The notes below the pieces were generated by a model, which was given only the letters and a program-made list of their open reading frames with translations, ran no database searches and had not been told where the DNA came from. A DNA stretch of 7,765 nt, taken from the NCBI GenBank assembly GCA_003520965.1, contig DOTU01000042.1:1-7765 (forward strand), read 5' to 3'. The position numbers and the translations under genes were made by a program. The stretch comes from Candidatus Zixiibacteriota bacterium. Its GTDB lineage: Bacteria > Zixibacteria > MSB-5A5 > UBA10806. Shown here in pieces: positions 1-5,680 of the stretch. The first letter of the stretch is position 1. Each line of letters begins with the position of its first letter.

Positions 1-3
1 ACT

Positions 4-37
4 AAATTGGGTGTCATAATTTATCATGACCCCAATT
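4..37. repeat. Palindromic dispersed element, copy 1
   Basis: The arms AATTGGGTGTCA and TGACCCCAATT are complementary except for one extra T in the left arm, and they enclose about 10 A/T-rich bases. The element matches positions 1057-1090 at 31 of 34 bases in the same orientation. It lies 15 bp past the stop codon of the methyltransferase gene, so it could also act as that gene's 3' stem-loop. The GGGGTCA/TGACCCC palindrome resembles dispersed palindromes found near REP-associated (IS200-like) transposases in other genomes. That link is from memory and unverified, and no transposase is in the window. Confidence 0.7.
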
Positions 38-52
38 AATATTTATCGATCA

Positions 53-817
53 CTACTGTCTCTTAATCGCCCTTATCGCGCAAAAGGAAGGATATTGACT
101 GGTAAATTTAAAAGCCTCTGGATTTATCGATTCCTTACTCTTTTGGGGACGAGGCTCCGCTAACTCCGCTACCATAAACCCGCTCTTGTTAAGTGCCTTG
201 AAAATATCTTCAAATGTGTGATGATAACTAATCAATACCATCCGCTTTGCCATTTTCCATTTATAAGAGTCTTGATGATAATACGGCAGCAATTCGGCGG
301 CGATACGCTCCTTTATGGTTCGGTATCTTGTTACCTCCGCCATTGGATGATGGAATGAAAACACGAACTCCCCGTTCACCTCCAAAACCCGATTTATTTC
401 GCGAAATAGAGGCAACAGATCTTTGGTGTAATGGATAAACAGGTTGCTCACTATGATATCATAAACTTCGTTTTGAAAAGGCAATTTCCTGGCATCGCCC
501 GTAACAAATTTCACGCTGGGCAGTCGTGGAATGGCGAGCTTAATCATCGTCTGCGAGTTGTCGATCCCAACGACTTTCGCCCCTTTCGCCACCAGCCTTC
601 TGGCAAATATGCCCGAACCGCATCCAAGATCGAGTACCCGTTTCCCTTTTAGCTCCTTTTTGAGCAGCTTTGTTACCGCCGGAATATCTATCTGATCATT
701 CCAAAACGATGTCACCGGATCTTGCCTTTTGATATCATATAACTTTCCATACAGATCATACTGCTTTTTATTATGACTATTACTGTTTTTAGAACCGGGA
801 TTATCTTCGCTTGTCAT
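53..817 (-). CDS. Class I SAM-dependent methyltransferase, substrate unknown
   Basis: This is a 254-residue cytosolic methyltransferase of the Methyltransf_11/25 type. Motif I, VLDLGCGSG, at residues 61-69 forms the glycine-rich SAM loop. The acidic end of strand 2 (GIDNS, 84-88) would bind the ribose hydroxyls, and GDARKLPF (107-114) is the adenine-contacting motif. SNLFIHY (124-130) and the NRVLEVNGEFVFSFHHP stretch (142-158) match post-motifs of the fold. The C-terminal part, with YHHTFEDIFKALNKSGF and an EP pair, resembles small-molecule methyltransferases rather than RNA or DNA enzymes. The first 18 residues are polar and probably disordered. The ATG start is supported by AGGAG 8 nt upstream, and the gene ends with TAG. 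It stands alone, divergent from ffh, and is bracketed by two copies of a palindromic repeat, which suggests accessory or acquired DNA. The fold is secure; the substrate cannot be read from the sequence. Confidence 0.88.
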   Translation of the reverse strand: MTSEDNPGSKNSNSHNKKQYDLYGKLYDIKRQDPVTSFWNDQIDIPAVTKLLKKELKGKRVLDLGCGSGIFARRLVAKGAKVVGIDNSQTMIKLAIPRLPSVKFVTGDARKLPFQNEVYDIIVSNLFIHYTKDLLPLFREINRVLEVNGEFVFSFHHPMAEVTRYRTIKERIAAELLPYYHQDSYKWKMAKRMVLISYHHTFEDIFKALNKSGFMVAELAEPRPQKSKESINPEAFKFTSQYPSFCAIRAIKRQ

Positions 818-825
818 GTCAAAAT

Positions 826-830
826 CTCCT
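826..830 (-). promoter_or_regulatory. Ribosome binding site of the methyltransferase
   Basis: On the - strand this reads AGGAG, with 8 nt to the ATG at 817. It supports that start over internal methionines. Confidence 0.7.
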
Positions 831-838
831 AATCATGC

Positions 839-879
839 AATCGACTAAATCAAACATGTCAAATATAATCGATTAAATC
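839..879. repeat. 13-bp direct repeat upstream of the methyltransferase
   Basis: AATCGACTAAATC (839-851) and AATCGATTAAATC (867-879) differ at one base and start 28 bp apart. The second copy contains the palindrome AATCGATT. They lie 22-62 bp upstream of the - strand methyltransferase start, where an operator would sit. In this A/T-rich stretch the repeat could also be chance. Confidence 0.4.
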
Positions 880-984
880 CAACCAACCGAATCAAAATTG
901 CGCTCCAATCGTTTTTTTATTAGGGGACAATATTTCCATAAACCCTTCCGATTTTTTGTTTATAGCAGGATGAAGCAACTGTAG

Positions 985-1008
985 GTCAAGCCCCCCCGGG
1001 GTCTTGGC
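985..1008. repeat. GC-rich hairpin with a C7 run
   Basis: GTCAAG (985-990) pairs with CTTGGC (1003-1008) with one G·T wobble, and inner C's pair with GGG (999-1001). The stem is strongly GC-rich inside otherwise A/T-rich DNA. No good T-tract follows on the + strand, so it is not a clear terminator. It may be another dispersed intergenic palindrome. Confidence 0.4.
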
Positions 1009-1056
1009 TCTTTAGATATACTATTGAAGATTACTACTTCACTTGTGTAGATTTTA

Positions 1057-1090
1057 AAATTGGGAGTCATAATTTATTTTGACCCCAATT
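1057..1090. repeat. Palindromic dispersed element, copy 2
   Basis: The arms AATTGGGAGTCA and TGACCCCAATT again pair with a single extra base (A) in the left arm. It is 31/34 identical to positions 4-37 and in direct orientation. The three differences are at the bulged base and at two bases in the loop, so the complementary arm bases are conserved. Together the two copies bracket the methyltransferase gene and its upstream region. Confidence 0.7.
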
Positions 1091-1150
1091 TAATAAAGGC
1101 TCTGTGGAGCATAATAAATGTACAATATGCCTTTATGGGGCTTGAAACTC

Positions 1151-1177
1151 GCGATTTTGGGGCTAAATCGCCTTTTT
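1151..1177 (+). terminator. Intrinsic terminator with no gene in front of it
   Basis: GCGATTT (1151-1157) pairs perfectly with AAATCGC (1165-1171) around a 7-nt loop, and C plus TTTTT (1173-1177) follows. This is a good rho-independent terminator on the + strand. No + strand gene precedes it in the window, so it may end transcripts running through from the left, end a small RNA, or act in a long ffh leader. Confidence 0.6.
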
Positions 1178-1227
1178 ATACCCCTCCTAAAACCCGCCTA
1201 AAATCATCGTATCAATGCAATTAACTA

Positions 1228-1255
1228 TTGCCAAACCAAAAAAAATCGGTATTTT
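1228..1255 (+). promoter_or_regulatory. Candidate sigma70-type promoter for the ffh operon
   Basis: TTGCCA (1228-1233, 5 of 6 to the -35 consensus) is followed after 16 nt by TATTTT (1250-1255, 4 of 6 to the -10 consensus). It lies downstream of the terminator at 1151-1177 and would give a leader of about 70 nt before ffh. The call rests on hexamer matching only. Confidence 0.4.
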
Positions 1256-1334
1256 AGATGTTTAGCCTTTTAGCCCTAATCGGGATTTTTTGAATTTTCC
1301 CGTATTGCGGCTGATAGATAAGGCGTATGAACTT

Positions 1335-2642
1335 ATGTTTGAACAGATAACTGACAAGCTTGACGGCATTTTTAAGAAGCTGACCGGACGCGGCTATCTC
1401 TCGGAGAAGAATATCCAGGATGCGGGCAAAGAGATCCGCCTGGCTCTCCTCGAAGCCGATGTCAATTACAAGGTCGTAAAAAACTTCGTTGCCGAAATCG
1501 AGAAAAAAGCTGTCGGCCAGGAGGTCACCAAATCGATCAGCCCGGGCCAGCAGCTTATAAAGATTGTCCATGACGAGATGGTCAGCCTGCTCGGTGGCAC
1601 TCGCGCTGAACTAACCATATCGCCCACGCCACCGACAGTCATTCTCCTGGCCGGATTGCAGGGTTCAGGCAAAACCACGCTGGCAGGGAAACTGGCCCTC
1701 TATCTACGCAAAAAGGGGAATCGTCCGCTCCTGGTAGCCGCCGATATCCATCGTCCCGCAGCCAAGAAACAGCTTGAGGTGCTGGCCGATTCAATCCAGA
1801 TGCCGTTTTTTACAGTCGAGAAAAGCGCGCCCGAAATTGCCAAAGAAGCGATTAATTTCGCTAAAGATAAAATGCTCGATATCGTCATCGTCGATACCGC
1901 CGGACGGCTCCAGATCGACAACGAATTGATGACTGAACTTGCTGATGTAAAGAAGGCCTCGGGGGCTCAGGAAACATTATTTATCGCTGACGCCATGACC
2001 GGCCAGGAGGCCCTCAACGTAGCCTCCGAGTTTCACAAGCGCGTGGAACTTACTGGTGCGGTACTGACTAAAATGGATGGTGATGCCAGGGGCGGCTCGG
2101 CCATGTCGCTAAAAGCTGCTTTAGGCATACCTATAAAATTTATCGGTACGGGGGAGAAGCTCTCCGATCTCGAAGAGTTCCATCCCAGCCGAATCGGCTC
2201 GCGCATCCTGGGCATGGGCGATATCGTTTCTCTGGTTGAGAAAGCCCAGGAAGCGGTCGATATGGAGGAGGCCGAAAAGCTTGAGAAAAAGCTGCTCAAG
2301 GAAAGCTTCACTTTCGAGGATTTTCTCTCCCAGCTAAAGCAACTCAAGAAAATGGGGCCGCTTCAAAATTTAATGGAAATGATCCCTGGAATGGGAAAGC
2401 AACTTAAGGGTATAACTGTTGACGAAAACGGGCTGGCGCGTGTCGAGGCCATTATTAAAAGCATGACCAAAAAAGAACGCCATCAGCCATCGATCATCGA
2501 TGGTTCCCGCCGGAAACGGATAGCCGCCGGCTCGGGGACCTCGGTGCAGCAGGTCAACATGCTGCTCAAACAGTTTGCGTCGATGCAGAAAATGATAAAA
2601 CAATTTTCGAGGATGTCCTTGCCGAAGGGCTTCCCGATATAG
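1335..2642 (+). CDS. ffh: Signal recognition particle protein Ffh (SRP54)
   Basis: Ffh is the cytosolic SRP GTPase. It binds signal sequences emerging from the ribosome together with SRP RNA, and docks with FtsY at the membrane. The protein has 435 residues, close to the usual length. The N domain is residues 1-85. The G domain carries the P-loop GLQGSGKTT (107-115), DIHRPAA (137-143), DTAGR (187-191) and TKMD (245-248) followed by GDARGGSA. The methionine-rich M domain shows ARVEAIIKSMTKKER and SRRKRIAAGSGTS, the RNA-binding signature. The ending LPKGFPI corresponds to the PPGFPG type of tail, so the C-terminus is complete. An in-frame TTG at 1290 would add 15 non-homologous residues. The ATG at 1335 begins the conserved MFEQITDKLDGIF, with AAGG about 11 nt upstream. 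It is first in an operon, 40 nt before rpsP. Confidence 0.97.
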   Translation: MFEQITDKLDGIFKKLTGRGYLSEKNIQDAGKEIRLALLEADVNYKVVKNFVAEIEKKAVGQEVTKSISPGQQLIKIVHDEMVSLLGGTRAELTISPTPPTVILLAGLQGSGKTTLAGKLALYLRKKGNRPLLVAADIHRPAAKKQLEVLADSIQMPFFTVEKSAPEIAKEAINFAKDKMLDIVIVDTAGRLQIDNELMTELADVKKASGAQETLFIADAMTGQEALNVASEFHKRVELTGAVLTKMDGDARGGSAMSLKAALGIPIKFIGTGEKLSDLEEFHPSRIGSRILGMGDIVSLVEKAQEAVDMEEAEKLEKKLLKESFTFEDFLSQLKQLKKMGPLQNLMEMIPGMGKQLKGITVDENGLARVEAIIKSMTKKERHQPSIIDGSRRKRIAAGSGTSVQQVNMLLKQFASMQKMIKQFSRMSLPKGFPI

Positions 2643-2672
2643 ACAGTCTTGACCTTGAAAGGCCGGTCAAGC

Positions 2673-2678
2673 AGGAGG
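2673..2678 (+). promoter_or_regulatory. Strong SD that fixes the GTG start of rpsP
   Basis: AGGAGG sits 4 nt before GTG at 2683. No ATG occurs at the conserved S16 N-terminus, so this site decides the start. Confidence 0.8.
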
Positions 2679-2682
2679 ACAA

Positions 2683-3027
2683 GTGGCACTAACTATTAGA
2701 TTACGTCGGATGGGTACGCGCAACGCCCCATACTACAGGCTGGTGGCAACCGATTCACGCAACCCGCGTGATGGGCGCTTTATCGAGGTCTTGGGATACT
2801 ATCATCCACTGGAGCAGCCCGGTAAGGTAACGCTTGATGGGGATAAAATTATTTCCTGGCTGGAAAAAGGCGCCGAAACATCTGATACCGTAAATTCGTT
2901 GTTAAAGGAAACCGGGCTGTTGGAAAAGTGGGCCAGGAAAAAGAAAGGTGAGGACGTCTCAGTAATGGAACTGAAAACGACCATCACTGAAAGGGTAAAA
3001 AAGAGAAAGGCAAAGGTAACCAAGTAG
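2683..3027 (+). CDS. rpsP: 30S ribosomal protein S16
   Basis: S16 is a small-subunit protein that binds 16S rRNA early in 30S assembly. The N-terminus MALTIRLRRMGTRNAPYYR and the following DSRNPRDGRFIEVLGYYHP are the conserved S16 core, and the KGAETSDTV region completes it. The core covers about 85 residues. The remaining residues to 114 form a lysine-rich tail (KKRKAKVTK at the end), a common type of species-specific extension that probably contacts rRNA. It starts with GTG behind a near-perfect SD and ends with TAG, 44 nt before khpA. It belongs to the ffh-rplS operon. Confidence 0.97.
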   Translation: MALTIRLRRMGTRNAPYYRLVATDSRNPRDGRFIEVLGYYHPLEQPGKVTLDGDKIISWLEKGAETSDTVNSLLKETGLLEKWARKKKGEDVSVMELKTTITERVKKRKAKVTK

Positions 3028-3060
3028 GTGTTTCCTTTTGGGCCTCATATTCTATTTCAC

Positions 3061-3067
3061 AAGGAGG
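3061..3067 (+). promoter_or_regulatory. Strong SD that fixes the GTG start of khpA
   Basis: AAGGAGG is 4 nt before GTG at 3072. An overlapping ATG at 3070 is followed at once by TGA, so the GTG is the real start. Confidence 0.8.
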
Positions 3068-3071
3068 AAAT

Positions 3072-3302
3072 GTGAAGGAGTTTATCGAATTCATCGCGCG
3101 AGCACTAGTCGATCATCCTGAAAACGTCGTTGTGGCCGAGGTTGAGGGCGAAAAAACTACGGTCTATGAACTCCGTGTTTTCCAAGACGATTTGGGGAAG
3201 GTCATCGGACGCAAGGGTCAGACGGCTAAAGCCATCAGGACTCTGATTTCCGCAGTTTCTGCCAAGAAAGGCAAACGGGCCCTTTTGGAGATTTTGGAAT
3301 AG
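3072..3302 (+). CDS. khpA: KH-domain RNA-binding protein KhpA (YlqC family)
   Basis: This 76-residue protein is a single type II KH domain. IGRKGQTAKAIR (45-56) contains the GxxG loop (GRKG) that grips single-stranded RNA, and the flanking pattern VYELRVFQDDLGKV before it and KRALLEILE after it fits the family throughout. KhpA works with KhpB/Jag in Gram-positive bacteria, affecting cell division and small-RNA-mediated regulation; in other phyla its role is less clear. Its position between rpsP and rimM is the classic one and supports a ribosome- or RNA-linked role. It starts with GTG behind AAGGAGG and ends with TAG. The partner khpB is not in this window. Confidence 0.93.
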   Translation: MKEFIEFIARALVDHPENVVVAEVEGEKTTVYELRVFQDDLGKVIGRKGQTAKAIRTLISAVSAKKGKRALLEILE

Positions 3303-3340
3303 TGCTTTATTTCGGTTAGGGGCAGGCCGCCAGTTTCGAT

Positions 3341-3838
3341 ATGAAAATTTCGGTGGCATACATTTCTCGGCCACGAGGATTTAAAGGAGAACTGGCGGTC
3401 GTTCCTTATCGGCCAAACACTGAAAGCCTCAAGCCCGGCCTTGAGGTTACCTTGCAGAAGGATGATTCCAGCAAGTCCTTTGTCATTGAAACAGTTAAGG
3501 TTCTGCGAGATCGGTTCGCCCTAAAACTAAATGGAATCGATGACGAAGCAACTGCTGAAAGTTGGCGCGGGGCAGAGTTGCTTCTTGATGAAAATGAGTT
3601 GGCCCCACTCGGCGAGGGAGAGTTTTATCATTTCCAGCTTGAGGGCGCCGATGTTTTCGAGGAAAGCGGAAAGCATCTGGGCAAAGTCAGCGCCTTAGAG
3701 TATCTTTCGGCCAACGATATCCTCACTATTAAGGGCGAAAACGGCGAAATACTTATCCCCTTAATCAAACAGGTGGTTGTTTCGGTGGATGTGGAGAATA
3801 AAAAGATTGTGATCAGGCATCTTGAGGGTTTGTATTAG
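3341..3838 (+). CDS. rimM: Ribosome maturation factor RimM
   Basis: RimM binds S19 and helps mature the head of the 30S subunit. The 165-residue protein has the usual two domains. The N-terminal RimM barrel begins with AYISRPRGFKGELAVVPY, matching the family's G-x-KGEL-V motif, and ends near residue 90. A PRC-like barrel runs from EFYHFQLEG (94-102) through GKHLGKVSALEYLSANDILTI and ILIPLIKQVV to the end HLEGLY. No clear SD is visible: the nearest purine run, AGGGG at 3318-3322, is too far from the ATG. Initiation may therefore rely on coupling with khpA 38 nt upstream, or be weak. TrmD follows after only 6 nt, the usual rimM-trmD pairing. Confidence 0.95.
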   Translation: MKISVAYISRPRGFKGELAVVPYRPNTESLKPGLEVTLQKDDSSKSFVIETVKVLRDRFALKLNGIDDEATAESWRGAELLLDENELAPLGEGEFYHFQLEGADVFEESGKHLGKVSALEYLSANDILTIKGENGEILIPLIKQVVVSVDVENKKIVIRHLEGLY

Positions 3839-3844
3839 AACGAT

Positions 3845-4558
3845 ATGCGCATTGATATAATTACGATTTTCCCCAATATGGTCGATTATCCTCTCTCCGA
3901 TAGCCTGATCGGGCGCGGACGGGAAAACGGCATTTTTGAAATCAAGGTGCACGATCTCCGCAATTTCACCACCGATAAACACAAGGTCGTCGACGATATC
4001 CCCTATGGCGGCGGGCCGGGCATGGTTATGAAACCGGAACCGATTGTCGAGGCGGTCAGGAGTATCGACCCGGACCACAAGGCTATGCGCCTTATCACCT
4101 CGGCAGGCGGAGAGCTCTTTAGCCAGAAAATGGCGACTGATTTGGCCAAAGTTCGTTGGATATTAATCGTCTGCGGCCATTATAAAGGTGTTGACCAGAG
4201 GGCTGTCGAGATAGCACATTTACGAGAGGTCTCGATTGGAGATTACGTTCTCACCGGTGGCGAGTATGCCGCGGTGGTTATGGCGGACGCCATACTCCGG
4301 CTTATACCGGGAACAATGAATGATTTCGGCTCGGCGGTTGATGATTCTCACTTCACCGGGCTTTTGGGACCGGAAGAATATACTCGGCCCGAAGTCTTCG
4401 AAGGGATTCGGGTGCCGGATGTATTAATCTCCGGGCACCATGAAAATATTCGCAAGTGGCGCTTTGAAAACGCTATCTCGCGCACACAAACCAGGCGGCC
4501 CGATCTATTGCAGGGCGTGGAGCCTGGCCAGGAATTGAAAAATAAACAGATAGGTTAA
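3845..4558 (+). CDS. trmD: tRNA (guanine37-N1)-methyltransferase TrmD
   Basis: TrmD transfers a methyl group from SAM to N1 of G37 in tRNAs reading CUN, CCN and CGG codons, which prevents +1 frameshifting. It acts as a homodimer with a trefoil-knot SPOUT fold. In the 237 residues one sees MRIDIITIFPNM, the YGGGPGMVMKPEPI loop (54-67), CGHYKGVDQR (110-119) and the knot segment IGDYVLTGGEYAAVVMADA (131-149). DDSH (166-169) carries the likely catalytic aspartate. LLGPEEYTRPEVFEG and VPDVLISGHHENIRKWR make up the linker and C-terminal tRNA-binding part. The HYKG variant replaces the better-known RYEG form. I recall it from Bacteroidetes-type enzymes, so it is probably a lineage trait rather than a defect. 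It starts 6 nt after rimM and is 17 nt before rplS. Confidence 0.97.
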   Translation: MRIDIITIFPNMVDYPLSDSLIGRGRENGIFEIKVHDLRNFTTDKHKVVDDIPYGGGPGMVMKPEPIVEAVRSIDPDHKAMRLITSAGGELFSQKMATDLAKVRWILIVCGHYKGVDQRAVEIAHLREVSIGDYVLTGGEYAAVVMADAILRLIPGTMNDFGSAVDDSHFTGLLGPEEYTRPEVFEGIRVPDVLISGHHENIRKWRFENAISRTQTRRPDLLQGVEPGQELKNKQIG

Positions 4559-4575
4559 ATAAGAGGAGTTGCATT

Positions 4576-4923
4576 ATGTCGCTTCTAAAAGCGCTCGAAA
4601 CGAAATATCGCAAGACCGATCTTCCCAAATTCTCCCCCGGCGATACCCTCAGGATTCATGTTAAAATCAAAGAGGGCGATAAAGAGAGAATTCAGATCTT
4701 CCAGGGTACAGTCATCGCCAAAACTGGTGGCGGCATCAACGAGGCTTTTACCGTACGTAAGGTTTCGGCTGGCGTAGGAGTGGAGAGAGTATTTCCTCTG
4801 CATTCACCCAATCTTGCCAAGATTGAGCTTATTAAGCAGGGCGCAGTTCGCCGCTCCAAGCTTTATTATCTCCGCGATCTAAAGGGCAAGAAAGCCCGTA
4901 TCGGCGAGAAAAAAGAAGAATAG
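4576..4923 (+). CDS. rplS: 50S ribosomal protein L19
   Basis: L19 lies at the 30S-50S interface. The 115-residue protein matches the family from end to end: FSPGDTLRIHVKIKEG, the core ERIQIFQGTVIAKTGGGINE, then FTVRKVSAGVGVERVFPLHSP and VRRSKLYYLRDLKGKKARI. The final GEKKEE is a short charged tail. The ATG is preceded by AAGAGGAG (4561-4568) with 7 nt spacing. It ends with TAG and is the last gene of the closely packed operon; the next gene is 124 nt away beyond two hairpins. Confidence 0.98.
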   Translation: MSLLKALETKYRKTDLPKFSPGDTLRIHVKIKEGDKERIQIFQGTVIAKTGGGINEAFTVRKVSAGVGVERVFPLHSPNLAKIELIKQGAVRRSKLYYLRDLKGKKARIGEKKEE

Positions 4924-4932
4924 TGATCCCTG

Positions 4933-4960
4933 TGCGGACAGGTCCCCGAACCTGACCGCA
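4933..4960. repeat. Hairpin after rplS
   Basis: TGCGG-A-CAGGT (4933-4943) pairs with ACCTG-A-CCGCA (4950-4960), giving ten pairs with one A·A mismatch and a 6-nt loop. The downstream GGGCTTTCTATAATTT is only mildly T-rich. It could contribute to termination after rplS, or be a dispersed intergenic palindrome. Confidence 0.55.
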
Positions 4961-4971
4961 ATAGGGCTTTC

Positions 4972-4977
4972 TATAAT
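4972..4977 (+). promoter_or_regulatory. Perfect -10 hexamer TATAAT upstream of rnhB
   Basis: TATAAT is an exact -10 match about 70 bp before rnhB. No acceptable -35 hexamer lies 16-18 bp upstream, where the preceding hairpin sits. Transcription from here would start near 4984, at the base of the next stem-loop. Confidence 0.25.
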
Positions 4978-4983
4978 TTGTAG

Positions 4984-5018
4984 CCGAGGTCTCGATAGAG
5001 ACCTCGGGTTGTTAATTT
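4984..5018 (+). terminator. Probable terminator of the ffh-rplS operon
   Basis: CCGAGGTCTC (4984-4993) pairs perfectly with GAGACCTCGG (4998-5007) around the loop GATA, and the T-leaning tail GTTGTTAATTT follows. The stem is very stable, but the U-tract is interrupted. Read-through into rnhB is possible, and the perfect stem could alternatively be an intergenic repeat. Confidence 0.5.
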
Positions 5019-5047
5019 GAAATGATCGCAATCTCTTCAACAATGAT

Positions 5048-5680
5048 ATGAACATAATGCGGTTTCTATCGGCGCATAATTCAAATCCTCGGCCCGGCGC
5101 CCTTTCCGGGCCTTTGATTTGTGGTGTCGATGAAGCGGGCAGAGGACCGCTTGCAGGCCCTGTTGTCGCCGCGGCGGTTATCCTGTGTCCCGATTTCGAT
5201 ACCGCTGGCCTCGACGATTCTAAGCGTCTGACTCCTGCGAAACGCGAAATTCAGCGCGAACGAATCATTAACTCCAAATGCCTCTGGGGTATCGGTATCG
5301 TTGAGCATGATATCATCGATCACATTAATATCCTCCAGGCAACATTTCTGGCCATGCGCCAGGCTATCGCCGCTCTGGGCTTGTCGCCGGAGATCGTCCT
5401 TGTTGACGGTCGCATGACGATACCGGAGCTGCCTCATAAACAACGCGCTATCATCGGTGGTGATGCCAGCGAGCCTTGCATTGCCGCCGCCTCGATTCTG
5501 GCCAAGACTCATCGTGACGATCTCATGCGCAAATTCGCCGAGCAGTATCCCGAATACGGTTTCGAAAAACACAAGGGATATGGCACCGAAGAACATCTGG
5601 CTAATATTCTTCGCCTGGGCCCCTGCCCCATTCATCGCAAAAGCTTTCATCCCGTCTCAACATATTTCATAAATCCCTAA
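5048..5680 (+). CDS. rnhB: Ribonuclease HII
   Basis: RNase HII cuts RNA in RNA-DNA hybrids and nicks 5' of single ribonucleotides left in DNA, starting ribonucleotide excision repair. In the 210 residues, CGVDEAGRGPLAGPVVAAAV (25-44) provides the first two catalytic acids (D28, E29). LDDSKRL (55-61) follows, LVDG gives D120, and GGDASEPCIAAASILAKTHRD (137-157) gives the fourth acid, D157. HKGYGT and HRKSFHP are also family signatures. The set is complete. No SD is visible before ATG 5048 or the alternative ATG at 5057; the conserved domain begins near residue 22, so the true start is uncertain by a few codons. rnhB commonly follows rplS. Confidence 0.95.
   Translation: MNIMRFLSAHNSNPRPGALSGPLICGVDEAGRGPLAGPVVAAAVILCPDFDTAGLDDSKRLTPAKREIQRERIINSKCLWGIGIVEHDIIDHINILQATFLAMRQAIAALGLSPEIVLVDGRMTIPELPHKQRAIIGGDASEPCIAAASILAKTHRDDLMRKFAEQYPEYGFEKHKGYGTEEHLANILRLGPCPIHRKSFHPVSTYFINP

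Larger units (their letters stand above)
818..1334. other. 517-nt intergenic region between the divergent methyltransferase and ffh
   Basis: No convincing gene lies here. The stretch contains a near-perfect 13-bp direct repeat upstream of the methyltransferase (839-851 and 867-879), a C7-containing hairpin (985-1008), palindromic element copy 2 (1057-1090), an 8-bp stem (1093-1100 with 1129-1136), an intrinsic terminator (1151-1177) and a candidate ffh promoter (1228-1255). I looked for a signal recognition particle RNA because of the neighbouring ffh gene and saw none. Confidence 0.7.

Noticed and set aside
818..1334. Possible SRP (4.5S) RNA gene beside ffh.
   Set aside because: I saw no long self-complementary RNA with the conserved GGAA tetraloop and internal loops.
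2601..2682. Possible frameshift at the end of Ffh, because a further open stretch runs up to the rpsP start in another frame.
   Set aside because: The end LPKGFPI aligns with the natural PPGFPG-type tail and the length is normal, so the gene is intact.
53..4923. Frequent TAG stop codons (methyltransferase, ffh, rpsP, khpA, rimM, rplS), raising the idea of TAG recoding.
   Set aside because: Every protein ends at its family's expected C-terminus at the TAG, so TAG functions as a normal stop.
5081..5650. A 189-codon - strand ORF opposite rnhB.
   Set aside because: rnhB is complete with all catalytic motifs on the + strand. The antisense frame has no recognisable domain and is a codon-bias shadow.
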